DNA of 23,347 nucleotides. Source: JAPUDQ01 sp964535835 (GTDB lineage Bacteria; Patescibacteriota; Saccharimonadia; Saccharimonadales; Saccharimonadaceae). Positions 1-5,764 of this stretch are shown here, in pieces (position 1 is the stretch's first letter; each line of letters opens with the position of its first letter). The position numbers and the translations under genes were made by a program. The notes under the pieces were generated by a model, which worked only from the letters and a program-made list of their open reading frames with translations, ran no database searches and was not told the DNA's origin. Location: assembly GCA_964535835.1 (NCBI GenBank), contig CAZHUZ010000012.1, positions 1-23,347 on the forward strand, in the 5' to 3' direction.

Positions 1-54
1 AACCCCCGAATGCTGGGACCAGAACCCAGTGCCTTACCACTTGGCGACTCCCCA
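1..54 (-). tRNA. tRNA-Gln (anticodon CUG), 3' end cut by the window edge
   Basis: On the minus strand the gene begins TGGGGAG (acceptor), followed by a D arm containing GCCAAGTGGTAAGGC and an anticodon arm CTGGG-TTCTGGT-CCCAG with anticodon CTG at the centre of the loop, then the variable segment and the start of the T arm. A U at position 1 is typical of bacterial tRNA-Gln. The T loop and 3' acceptor strand lie outside the window. The gene is flanked on its 5' side by partial copies of itself at 100-178 and 316-384. Confidence 0.9.
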
Positions 55-67
55 CTATTTACCTACA

Positions 68-88
68 AGGCTTTTCTATGAGAAGCCT
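68..88. repeat. Short hairpin upstream of tRNA-Gln
   Basis: AGGCTT (68-73) pairs with AAGCCT (83-88), extended by TTC/AGA-type pairing around a three-base loop. It has no T-run, so it is not a convincing terminator. It lies between the tRNA-Gln gene and its first decayed copy. Confidence 0.4.
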
Positions 89-99
89 CCAAACAATAA

Positions 100-178
100 G
101 GTTCTGGTCCCTGGGACCTATTTTGACTTACTCGCTGCGCTCGGACAGCCAGTACCTTACCACTTGGCGACTCCCCAC
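100..178 (-). pseudogene. Decayed tRNA-Gln copy with replaced anticodon loop and palindromic tail
   Basis: Bases 150-178 match tRNA-Gln bases 27-55 with a single mismatch (5' half of the tRNA on the minus strand). The anticodon-loop bases are then replaced by a 31-base segment (119-149) before a short match to the 3' anticodon stem (111-118). The far side, 100-112, is an inverted copy of the anticodon arm (GGTTCTGGTCCC on the plus strand), giving the palindrome GGTCCCTGGGACC at 106-118. The element cannot fold as a normal tRNA. Confidence 0.7.
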
Positions 179-315
179 CGACTACATGATTATACCTAAA
201 AGGTTCGAATGATTAAATGGAGGGATTCGACTCACCTATGGCGAGCCCGTCACAACATCTTTGCAAACAAGCTTGCAAGAGTTGATTCCCTTGAATTCGT
301 CACAGGCGAATTTCA

Positions 316-384
316 CCCCGAATGCTGGGAACCTTATTTGATTTACTCGCTGCGCTCAGACAGCAAGCGCCTTACCACTTGGCA
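316..384 (-). pseudogene. Second decayed tRNA-Gln copy with the same inserted segment
   Basis: Bases 316-330 equal tRNA-Gln bases 4-18 (T-arm side), and 369-383 equal the D-arm side. Between them lies a segment (about 334-365) closely similar to the one in the copy at 100-178, including TACTCGCTGCGCTC and GACAGC. The order of tRNA parts is correct, so this is a tRNA-Gln copy interrupted at the anticodon loop that has also lost its acceptor stem. Confidence 0.65.
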
Positions 385-439
385 GAATTCTGTCAAATCG
401 ATGATTTGTACAGAATGTAGCGAAATGGTGGGATAACTT

Positions 440-475
440 GTTAGTCTACCATTGAGCGTTCGACCCGCATATCAA
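440..475 (-). pseudogene. Possible remnant of another tRNA (D-arm fragment)
   Basis: The minus strand contains GCTCAATGGTAGA preceded by GCGGGTC, resembling the acceptor and D arm of a bacterial tRNA. No anticodon arm or T arm follows in register, so at most it is a fragment. This is a weak assignment resting on one motif. Confidence 0.3.
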
Positions 476-500
476 CAGATCAGATTATAGCAATTTATGC

Positions 501-1271
501 TTACTTACTCAACCGTGTGAGGATTTTTGTAACTATAAATTTCTTTTCATTTTTACGGCGGTCATACCCGAGTGCCCATAGGGTGAAATACGCAAATGCC
601 AGCCAAAGTATATTTACCCCCAGTAATACACTGCTGCTTGGGAGCTCCTTAAACTCTCCGAGTTGCGCAGTCGAATTGATACCGCCGTAATTCCATATAG
701 CAACCAACGTCCAAAATAATGGTACTGCTACCCCTAGCAAACCACTTATATATTGAGCTAAAAGGCTCAATTTCATTCGCATCAAAAACGGCAAAGCAAA
801 TACTTCGGCGCATACAATGACGCCCGCACTCCACGCTGCGACATCTCGACTGAGGCCCAGGGCTCTTTGTAACTCAGGAACAAACGTATCAATCCGAAAC
901 AAATGTACTACCGCAAAACATATCATCACCACAGCTGCCACCCATCCAAAGTACAATGCATAATGATGGCGAGTTTTCGGCGGATCTAACGCCCGTACAG
1001 GAAAAGAATATTTCATAATTCCCAGTATAGCGCTTTTGTCTACCATGCCATAGTGCCGACTGTCGGTACTCCTAGGCGAGTTGTCACCCTGGAGCCAATA
1101 CTTTTGGTTTGGCGTGATATCTACCACTCGTTTGATGACTTCACGGTTATCTACCTCAGCTACAACGATACTCCTCTCGCGTATCACACCCCTTGTCGTC
1201 CCCACGACAATATCGCCCTCATGGAGACAGGACGTCATACTATCACCTGACACACGCCTAAAAAAGATCAT
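501..1271 (-). CDS. sodX: Nickel-SOD maturation protease (S26 family) fused to a four-helix membrane domain
   Basis: This 256-residue protein begins with an S26 signal-peptidase-like fold. It has catalytic Ser11 in SGDSM, the general-base Lys47 in EVIKRVV, and the conserved box GDNSPRSTDSRHYG at about 63-76. In nickel-SOD systems the adjacent S26 protease (SodX) removes the SOD propeptide to free the metal-binding histidine, and the gene starts four bases after the sodN stop, which fits that role. The unusual part is residues 100-256: instead of an N-terminal membrane anchor the protein carries four predicted C-terminal helices (about 103-125, 147-164, 170-193 and 215-237) arranged like DoxX/MauE-type membrane proteins. 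No thioredoxin-like CxxC is visible. The protease assignment is strong; the name of the membrane domain is tentative. Confidence 0.85.
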   Translation of the reverse strand: MIFFRRVSGDSMTSCLHEGDIVVGTTRGVIRERSIVVAEVDNREVIKRVVDITPNQKYWLQGDNSPRSTDSRHYGMVDKSAILGIMKYSFPVRALDPPKTRHHYALYFGWVAAVVMICFAVVHLFRIDTFVPELQRALGLSRDVAAWSAGVIVCAEVFALPFLMRMKLSLLAQYISGLLGVAVPLFWTLVAIWNYGGINSTAQLGEFKELPSSSVLLGVNILWLAFAYFTLWALGYDRRKNEKKFIVTKILTRLSK

Positions 1272-1274
1272 TTA

Positions 1275-1667
1275 CTACTTTGTGTCCGCAAAAATTTCAG
1301 CTATTTCCGAAACTTGAGCAATGAGCTTATCGCATTGCTCGATACTCATATGCTGCTTGACAGTGCTCGCTTGTTTGAGAGCTTGCCAGATTTTATCATG
1401 AAGATCAGGATATTCTTTCAGATGTTCAGGCTTGAAATAATCACCCCACAACACACGTAACTCATGTTTGACGCGTTCGGCATGTACTTCTTTTGTCATT
1501 ACCATACGTATCAAATTGTTATCATTATCTGGCGTCGAGTCTTCACCGATTTCCAATGCTTTTTGCACCATGACTTTACATGTGTGAGCAGCATGCGTCA
1601 TGGTATCCGTCTCATATACCCCACAAGGCACATCACAATGTGCATATACTGTTCCAAATAATTTCAT
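1275..1667 (-). CDS. sodN: Nickel-dependent superoxide dismutase precursor
   Basis: This 130-residue protein carries the nickel-hook signature HCDVPCGVY starting at residue 10. Nickel SODs bind the metal through the new N-terminal His and the Cys residues at mature positions 2 and 6, with Tyr9 near the active site; all four are present. The leader is only nine residues and ends in TVYA, a small-residue site suited to cleavage before His. The rest is helical, as expected for the four-helix bundle that assembles into a hexamer converting superoxide to oxygen and peroxide. AAGGAGG at 1672-1678 fixes the start. A TATAAT -10 box lies at 1695-1700 and a dispersed palindrome about 35 bases further upstream. 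The gene heads a two-gene operon with sodX. Confidence 0.95.
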   Translation of the reverse strand: MKLFGTVYAHCDVPCGVYETDTMTHAAHTCKVMVQKALEIGEDSTPDNDNNLIRMVMTKEVHAERVKHELRVLWGDYFKPEHLKEYPDLHDKIWQALKQASTVKQHMSIEQCDKLIAQVSEIAEIFADTK

Positions 1668-1694
1668 TTTACCTCCTTAACGATCATGAGACCT

Positions 1695-1700
1695 ATTATA
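1695..1700 (-). promoter_or_regulatory. -10 box of sodN promoter
   Basis: The minus strand reads TATAAT, preceded by a G-rich spacer, 27 bases before the sodN start and with a strong Shine-Dalgarno sequence between. No good -35 hexamer is seen. The palindrome at 1735-1772 lies where an activator or repressor could act. Confidence 0.6.
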
Positions 1701-1734
1701 CACTGCCCTATCTTCTCTTAAGTTGTTGTGTGAT

Positions 1735-1772
1735 ATTATGCATATTTTAGCAATTGCAAAATTGTGCGTAAT
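1735..1772. repeat. Dispersed intergenic palindrome, copy 1
   Basis: The core TTTTAGCAATTGCAAAA is flanked by imperfect complementary arms (ATTATGCATA and TTGTGCGTAAT). The same 17-base core occurs at 2001-2036 and 3167-3202. This copy is the most diverged in its arms and sits upstream of the sodN promoter. Confidence 0.75.
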
Positions 1773-1796
1773 TTACTCTCGGCTCTTCTGATTGTT

Positions 1797-1851
1797 GTGA
1801 AATAAGTATTTTTGTTATTTTTTGTAACAAAATGCTTGCGTTTTATTTCAC
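1797..1851. other. Nested inverted repeats, possible structured RNA or operator
   Basis: The outer arms GTGAAATAA (1797-1805) and TTATTTCAC (1843-1851) enclose the inner arms TTTTGTTA (1810-1817) and TAACAAAA (1825-1832) with a seven-base loop. GAAGGAG follows directly, but no start codon with an open frame is found after it. The span 1680-2060 otherwise holds no gene. Confidence 0.45.
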
Positions 1852-1932
1852 GAAGGAGTAAAGTTTAGTTTAAGCGAATTCAAAAACAAAAACACCAAAA
1901 ATATTGGATCGCCTATTTCCACCACAACACCT

Positions 1933-1965
1933 AAGCCCACTTTATTGTGGGCTTTGACGGTTTTT
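1933..1965 (+). terminator. Hairpin terminator-like element
   Basis: AAGCCCAC (1933-1940) pairs with GTGGGCTT (1947-1954) and is followed by GACGG and TTTTT on the plus strand. No plus-strand gene is recognised upstream, so it may end an unrecognised transcript from about 1850, or it may act on the minus strand below trmD. Confidence 0.5.
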
Positions 1966-2000
1966 AAAAGGATTTGTAAATAATCATTAGATGTCACAAT

Positions 2001-2036
2001 ATACACATATTTTAGCAATTGCAAAAATATGTGTAT
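2001..2036. repeat. Dispersed intergenic palindrome, copy 2
   Basis: A 36-base near-perfect palindrome with arms ATACACATATTTT and AAAATATGTGTAT around GCAATTGC. It differs from the copy at 3167-3202 at one position. It lies just past the 3' end of trmD. Confidence 0.8.
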
Positions 2037-2064
2037 TATATGAGCTTTAATAGATGTAATTTAC

Positions 2065-2721
2065 TTAGGATTGAGACTTTGTAGAGTGCTGTTTGCGCCA
2101 TTTTGCGATCTCAGCATGGTTGCCACTGAGCAGTACGGCTGGGACTTCCATAGTATTAAATACTTCTGGCCGAGTATACTGAGGGTATTCGAGCGTCTCC
2201 CCGTCAGAAAAGCTTTCGATCTCTGCACTTTTCTCTCCGCCAAGTACGCCAGGAATGAGACGTACAATGCTATCGATGATTGTCATAGCGGGGAGTTCAC
2301 CTCCTGTCAGCACATAGTCACCGATACTAACTTCTTCATCAACCAGTTTCAAGATTCTCTCGTCATAGCCTTCGTATCTGCCGCAAATGAAGATAAAGCC
2401 GCCAGAGGTCGTAGCGTACTCCTGGGCTAATTGTTGCCTCCACCCCTTACCTCTTGGCGTCATGAGTAATACCCGAGCAGATGGGTCACGTTTTTTAGCT
2501 TCTAGGACAGCTGCCCACAATGGTTCCACACGTAGTAGCATTCCGTCGCCACCACCATAGGGTGTATCATCAACTGACTTGCGGTGGCCTAGGCCATAAT
2601 CACGGAGATGTATCGTTGACAGCTCGACGATACCGTCACGCTGCGCCTTCCACATCATGGAATTTTCAAACACACCCGTAAACATCTCAGGGAATAGGGT
2701 GATTACTTGAAACTTTCTCAT
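2065..2721 (-). CDS. trmD: tRNA (guanine-37-N1)-methyltransferase
   Basis: TrmD transfers a methyl group from S-adenosylmethionine to G37 next to the anticodon of tRNAs reading CNN codons, which prevents frameshifting. The 218-residue protein has the expected N-terminus (FQVITLFPEMF), the DDTPYGGGDGML segment (residues about 51-62), the trefoil-knot cofactor site with GRYEGYDERI and SIGDYVLTGGELP, and the C-terminal RPEVF and LLSGNHAEIAKWR. Length is slightly below the usual 230-250. The neighbours rpsP and a KH-protein gene lie upstream as in the classical rpsP-KH-rimM-trmD-rplS cluster, but no rimM or rplS is present. A minus-strand GATAAT box with an upstream TGC lies seven bases before the ATG, so the mRNA may be leaderless. 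Confidence 0.95.
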   Translation of the reverse strand: MRKFQVITLFPEMFTGVFENSMMWKAQRDGIVELSTIHLRDYGLGHRKSVDDTPYGGGDGMLLRVEPLWAAVLEAKKRDPSARVLLMTPRGKGWRQQLAQEYATTSGGFIFICGRYEGYDERILKLVDEEVSIGDYVLTGGELPAMTIIDSIVRLIPGVLGGEKSAEIESFSDGETLEYPQYTRPEVFNTMEVPAVLLSGNHAEIAKWRKQHSTKSQS

Positions 2722-2728
2722 CTGTTAT

Positions 2729-2737
2729 ATTATCGCA
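2729..2737 (-). promoter_or_regulatory. Extended -10 promoter of trmD, leaderless type
   Basis: The minus strand reads TGC-GATAAT with seven bases to the ATG, placing the expected transcription start at or within a base of the start codon. No Shine-Dalgarno sequence is visible. Confidence 0.45.
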
Positions 2738-2741
2738 TCTA

Positions 2742-2770
2742 TTGACTTTTTTAGCAATTAGTTCTATATA
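2742..2770 (+). promoter_or_regulatory. Promoter of the small plus-strand membrane-protein gene
   Basis: TTGACT (2742-2747) and TATATA (2765-2770) are separated by exactly 17 bases. The spacer contains TTTTTTAGCAATTAG, a half-site of the dispersed palindrome. It drives rightward transcription, divergent from trmD. Confidence 0.6.
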
Positions 2771-2837
2771 TATTAACTTTTTGCTTAGGGTTGCCCGGGC
2801 GAAAAGTCGCCCACCCTGTAGCATGATGGGAGAAGTG

Positions 2838-3014
2838 ATGAACAAGCTCTTTATCTTACTCACGTTCCTCAGCTTCTTGTTGGCACTCAATGTCGGCATC
2901 GCTGTCGCATTGATGCAAAACAACAAGTTTGCGGCTGCCATAAGTGCGGCAAGCGCTGTATTCATCCTGCCATTTGCAATCTGCATTGCAATCGTGACCG
3001 CGCTCAAGGGCTAG
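2838..3014 (+). CDS. Small two-helix membrane protein, unknown function
   Basis: Starting at ATG 2838, behind GGGAG, the product is 58 residues. It begins MNKLFILLTFLSFLLALNVG, with one predicted membrane helix at about 3-26 and a second at about 33-55, separated by the short polar MQNNKF. I do not recognise the family. The codons favour C in third position and are more GC-rich than in neighbouring genes. It has its own promoter (2742-2770), and its stop codon is part of a structured terminator, so it is an independent unit in opposite orientation to its neighbours. An in-frame upstream ATG at 2826 is possible but would precede the ribosome-binding site. A second small plus-strand membrane gene with the same design is at 6559. 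Confidence 0.6.
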   Translation: MNKLFILLTFLSFLLALNVGIAVALMQNNKFAAAISAASAVFILPFAICIAIVTALKG

Positions 3015-3120
3015 CCCACCTGAAAATATCTCGCCGAATTGGCTCGATCTGATTGAGACATCCGTCTCTCGGATCGGTAAGATCCAGTTCAGCTCGAAGC
3101 TTTTCGGTGGGCTATTTTCA
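3012..3120 (+). terminator. Structured 3' region ending in a terminator
   Basis: TAGCCCACC (3012-3020, including the stop codon) pairs with GGTGGGCTA (3106-3114), which is followed by TTTTC. The enclosed 85 bases fold further: CGATC (about 3044-3048) with GATCG (about 3073-3077), and inside it GAGAC with GTCTC. This is larger than an ordinary intrinsic terminator and may be a small RNA or a protected 3' end. Confidence 0.55.
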
Positions 3121-3166
3121 TTTGTCACTCTACACAGGTAGACATCATACTCCACACAAAAGTCTT

Positions 3167-3202
3167 ATACACACATTTTAGCAATTGCAAAAATATGTGT
3201 AT
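3167..3202. repeat. Dispersed intergenic palindrome, copy 3
   Basis: A 36-base palindrome almost identical (35 of 36) to 2001-2036, with the same TTTTAGCAATTGCAAAA core. It lies in the non-coding stretch between the small plus-strand gene and the KH-protein gene. Confidence 0.8.
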
Positions 3203-3261
3203 AACATAAACTTTAAATATGAATGATGAGCTGTCTCACTCTTTAGTGAGAGTACCTCATA

Positions 3262-3293
3262 CTAAAAATACTGCCATAAAGCAGTATTTTTAG
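3262..3293. terminator. Bidirectional hairpin terminator
   Basis: CTAAAAATACTGC and its exact complement GCAGTATTTTTAG form a 13-pair stem around the six-base loop CATAAA. The A/T ends give U-runs in both directions, suiting a terminator between converging transcripts (KH-protein operon from the right, small plus-strand gene from the left). Confidence 0.65.
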
Positions 3294-3339
3294 CACAAAT
3301 AAGACTCTAACCTTCGCCCGTGGGCGAACTCGCAGTTCG

Positions 3340-3366
3340 GTTCATCCTGAATCTTATCGAAGGATG
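3340..3366. repeat. REP-like palindromic repeat
   Basis: On the minus strand it reads CATCCTTCGATAAGATTCAG followed by GATGAAC. This resembles a palindromic intergenic repeat of the type CATCCTTCGA...TCAGGATGAAC that recurs in many bacterial genomes. Identification is from memory of the motif, not from a search. Confidence 0.45.
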
Positions 3367-3483
3367 CTTTGAACTTGTTATTTATTATAGGCTAGCCTAT
3401 CAGCGTTTACAATAAGCATTTTATAACGAGTGGATTTTCCGTCCGCAAATGTGCACCAACTGTGGATAAGGCTGTGGAATTAG

Positions 3484-3954
3484 CTAGATATCGAGATCAT
3501 CGTATTCGGCCAATTCTTTGCGAGTTTTGGCAGCCAGATCAGATTCTTTTTCGGCCACTGGTTCAACCGTTTCCACCGCTTGGACGATAGGTTCATCAAC
3601 GACTACCACATCATCTTGTGGCAATGTGACATCTTCCTGGACCGAATCATCACTCGTCACGGGGGTGACAACTTGGCGAGGTTGATCTCGCTCTGATTCA
3701 GGACGATCAACGTCAACAATCTTGAGGTTGTAACGAGCATCATTTTTTGTCCCAAGAGCTCGCAAGAGCGAGCGCAGACTTTGTGCTGTAGCACCCCGTT
3801 TACCTATGACACGTCCCAAGTCCTCAGGATTTACCGTCAAAGTCAACAAAACACCTTTTTCGTCGACTATTCGATCGACGACGACATCATCCGGGTGACC
3901 GACGAGTGAGCGCACGATATATTCTATAAATTGTTGATCAATTGATACTGCCAT
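3484..3954 (-). CDS. khpA: KH-domain RNA-binding protein (KhpA/YlqC type) with acidic tail
   Basis: The start at 3954 (MAVSIDQQFIEYIVRSLVGH) is chosen over a longer frame because TAGGAGGT precedes it at the right distance. The 156-residue product has a single KH domain in residues 1-80 with the GxxG loop in VIGKRGATA, matching the small KH proteins that pair with KhpB and bind many RNAs in Gram-positive bacteria. The usual family length is 75-80, so the second half (about 85-156) is an extra acidic, valine- and proline-rich tail of low complexity, probably disordered. The gene lies directly downstream of rpsP, as in many bacteria, separated by a hairpin terminator that may lower its expression relative to S16. 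Confidence 0.85.
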   Translation of the reverse strand: MAVSIDQQFIEYIVRSLVGHPDDVVVDRIVDEKGVLLTLTVNPEDLGRVIGKRGATAQSLRSLLRALGTKNDARYNLKIVDVDRPESERDQPRQVVTPVTSDDSVQEDVTLPQDDVVVVDEPIVQAVETVEPVAEKESDLAAKTRKELAEYDDLDI

Positions 3955-4018
3955 ACTGTTTGTACCTCCTATAGTCTCTACTGGTAATGCTTTTATTGTA
4001 CCGCATTTTGCGACAATC

Positions 4019-4046
4019 AAAAAACGCCCATGCTGGGCGCTTTTTA
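4019..4046 (-). terminator. Intrinsic terminator after rpsP
   Basis: On the minus strand CGCCCA-GCA-TGGGCG is followed by TTTTTT. A T-run also exists on the other side, so it could act in both directions. It separates rpsP from the KH-protein gene. Confidence 0.75.
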
Positions 4047-4055
4047 TATGACAGA

Positions 4056-4472
4056 TTAGTCTTGCTTTTCTTCGGTTGCAGTTTCTGGTTGCTCTGCTTC
4101 TTCTGTTGGCAGATCAACAACAGGTTCTTCTACCGCTTCCTCAACTTTTTCTTCTTTTGGTTGGTTCTTGCGGAGTTTCTCGGCGTTTTTTGTACTCACT
4201 TTTTTGGCACCAGAATGTTTGACAACCCAATCAGGCAACTTGACCTTTTGATCTTCAAGGATTCGTACAACTCTCGGTGTTGGCCGAGCGCCGTTTTTTA
4301 GATAGAAATCAACCTTTTCGGTAGTGAGGCTGGTTTCTTTGGTATGTGGGTTGTAACTACCGACATATGCAACAACACGACCACTTGATGGGTGGCGTTG
4401 TGCTTCTTGTACGGCAATACGATAGGTCGGGTAGCCTTTACGGCCGAGTCGTTGCAAACGAATTGCGAGCAT
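4056..4472 (-). CDS. rpsP: 30S ribosomal protein S16 with long charged C-terminus
   Basis: S16 helps fold the 5' domain of 16S rRNA. The N-terminal 80 residues show the family pattern: MLAIRLQRLGRKGYPTYRIA, then GSYNPHT and the YLKNGARPTPRVVRIL segment. The protein is 138 residues against a usual 80-90; the extra 50 residues are Lys/Glu-rich then strongly acidic and are likely a flexible extension. AAGGA precedes the ATG. It follows rnc by 67 bases and precedes the KH-protein gene across a terminator. Confidence 0.95.
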   Translation of the reverse strand: MLAIRLQRLGRKGYPTYRIAVQEAQRHPSSGRVVAYVGSYNPHTKETSLTTEKVDFYLKNGARPTPRVVRILEDQKVKLPDWVVKHSGAKKVSTKNAEKLRKNQPKEEKVEEAVEEPVVDLPTEEAEQPETATEEKQD

Positions 4473-4539
4473 TCAAAATCCTTCTCTTAAAAACTTATTA
4501 TGAATCAAACGTAGATTATACGCTGTTGTACCCCTGGAG

Positions 4540-5271
4540 TCAAGCGTCGGTCTGAGCTTGCTTGGCTTGTTCGGCATAAACAGCGAGCGCGGCTTCGGCT
4601 GCACGCTGTTGCGCGTATTGCTTGCTAGGGCCCTTCCCAGAACCCATGAGCTTATCACCGACATACACGCCAAGTGTAAATTCTTTTTCATGATCAGGAC
4701 CGATCTCTTCGATGACGCGATATTGCGGGGTCAACCCATCTACGCTCTGCGATACTTCTTGGAGATGGCTCTTGGGGTCTCGCCAACTACCACTTTGTAA
4801 AATACCGTCGAGCTTGCTAAGGATATGCGTCTTGATAAAAGCATCTGCTGTGTCATAACCTTTTTCGAGATAAATTGCTCCTATCAATGCCTCAAAACAA
4901 TTGGCGAGTATCTGGGCGCGCGCGCGATCACTACCGTGTTTTTCACCACGCGACAGGCGCAACAAGGGCTCGTAGCCCAACTTGACCCCGGCATCAGATA
5001 TACTTTCAGTACGTACCAGCGAGCTACGCCAGCTCGTCAAAATACCTTCAGGCTCTTTGTACTGGCGATAGAGATAGTCAGTAACTGACAACTCCAATAC
5101 GGCATCTCCCAAAAACTCGAGACGTTCATTGTGCTCGCGAGCACTTTTGCGATGCTCGTTCATGTAACTTCGGTGAGTAAATGCCGTGACGAGCAGATCA
5201 ATATCTACAAACTCAAAGCCCAATTTATCGCGGGCAAATTCTTGATAGGCAGTTGTGTTAATTCCCTGCAT
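4540..5271 (-). CDS. rnc: Ribonuclease III
   Basis: RNase III cleaves double-stranded RNA, including the rRNA precursor. The 243-residue protein has the catalytic signature NERLEFLGDAVLEL (about residues 48-61, with the metal-binding Glu and Asp), a second acidic cluster in NCFEALIGAIYLEKG (Asn-x3-Leu replaced by the common Asn-Cys-Phe-Glu-Ala form), and a C-terminal double-stranded RNA-binding domain from about 165 ending in GSGKGPSKQYAQQRAAEAAL. Length is normal. The start overlaps the 3' end of the Nudix gene by 14 bases, suggesting translational coupling; AAGGA lies just upstream of the ATG. Confidence 0.96.
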   Translation of the reverse strand: MQGINTTAYQEFARDKLGFEFVDIDLLVTAFTHRSYMNEHRKSAREHNERLEFLGDAVLELSVTDYLYRQYKEPEGILTSWRSSLVRTESISDAGVKLGYEPLLRLSRGEKHGSDRARAQILANCFEALIGAIYLEKGYDTADAFIKTHILSKLDGILQSGSWRDPKSHLQEVSQSVDGLTPQYRVIEEIGPDHEKEFTLGVYVGDKLMGSGKGPSKQYAQQRAAEAALAVYAEQAKQAQTDA

Positions 5272-5764
5272 GGCGAATCCTTTTCATTGCAAGTAGCATT
5301 AGTTTGCTAATGTCTTCGTATTCGACCGCCTCGAGTGCGTCAGCAAAGCTGAACCATTTTATATTGGCGTAGAAATCCTCTTTTTTGATTTTTTCGGTAT
5401 TTCCTAGCGCCTTGACGAGGTAAATCTGTGTCGTCATAAGTACGAGAGTATTGAGACGACGATAGCGAAAATGTGTCTTGCCTAACCAACAAATTGCTTC
5501 GACATTTGTGAGGCCGGCTTCTTCACCAATCTCTCGTATAGCGGTCTCTTGGGCTGTCTCACCTTCTTCGACATGACCCTTTGGTATAGACCAGCGCCCT
5601 TTTGGATCCTGGATTAAAAGTATCTCAACTTCTCCTGATTTGTTGCGGCGAAATACAATTCCGCCAGCTGTGGCTTCTCGAACAACTTCTTCGATAGATT
5701 GTTTTTTGCGATTAAAGTATTTTTTGACACGATCGTTGAACGCATCAAACTTTGGCGTCTGCAT
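5258..5764 (-). CDS. Nudix hydrolase (MutT / Ap4A-hydrolase-like)
   Basis: The 168-residue protein contains a complete Nudix box at residues about 63-85 (GHVEEGETAQETAIREIGEE followed by AGL) fitting Gx5Ex7REUxEExGU, which binds magnesium and hydrolyses a nucleoside diphosphate linked to another group. The preceding WSIPKGHVEEGE resembles diadenosine-tetraphosphate hydrolases, but the substrate cannot be fixed from sequence. An N-terminal 25 residues rich in Lys/Arg precede the fold. The gene overlaps nusB by 20 bases and rnc by 14, so it is embedded in the RNA-processing operon and may act on nucleotides or RNA 5' ends; that is inference. An unrelated Nudix domain lies inside leuS. Confidence 0.9.
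   Translation of the reverse strand: MQTPKFDAFNDRVKKYFNRKKQSIEEVVREATAGGIVFRRNKSGEVEILLIQDPKGRWSIPKGHVEEGETAQETAIREIGEEAGLTNVEAICWLGKTHFRYRRLNTLVLMTTQIYLVKALGNTEKIKKEDFYANIKWFSFADALEAVEYEDISKLMLLAMKRIRHAGN

Larger units (their letters stand above)
3203..3483. other. Non-coding stretch rich in hairpins
   Basis: No gene is seen. It holds a CTCACT/AGTGAG hairpin (3234-3250), the strong stem at 3262-3293, a TTCGCCC/GGGCGAA palindrome (about 3313-3328), a GTTCATCCTGA...TCGAAGGATG repeat (3340-3366) and the perfect palindrome ATAGGCTAGCCTAT (3387-3400). The stretch is a depot of repeats rather than a regulatory region of one gene. Confidence 0.6.

Noticed and set aside
131..145. Similarity of CTCGCTGCGCTCGG to sequence near a common plasmid origin
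   Set aside because: Only about 14 bases match, the surrounding sequence does not, and the word recurs at 344 in a natural repeat; vector contamination is not supported.
209..436. 75-codon plus-strand open frame
   Set aside because: It runs through tRNA-Gln debris on the opposite strand, has no ribosome-binding site and no recognisable protein features.
1735..1772. Nur (nickel regulator) operator upstream of sodN
   Set aside because: The core GCAATTGC recalls TTGC/GCAA half-sites, but the spacing differs from known Nur boxes and the same palindrome occurs at loci unrelated to nickel, so a Nur call is not supported.
2687..3155. Long minus-strand open frames opposite the small membrane-protein gene
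   Set aside because: They are complements of the plus-strand gene and its structured 3' region, with no start signal.
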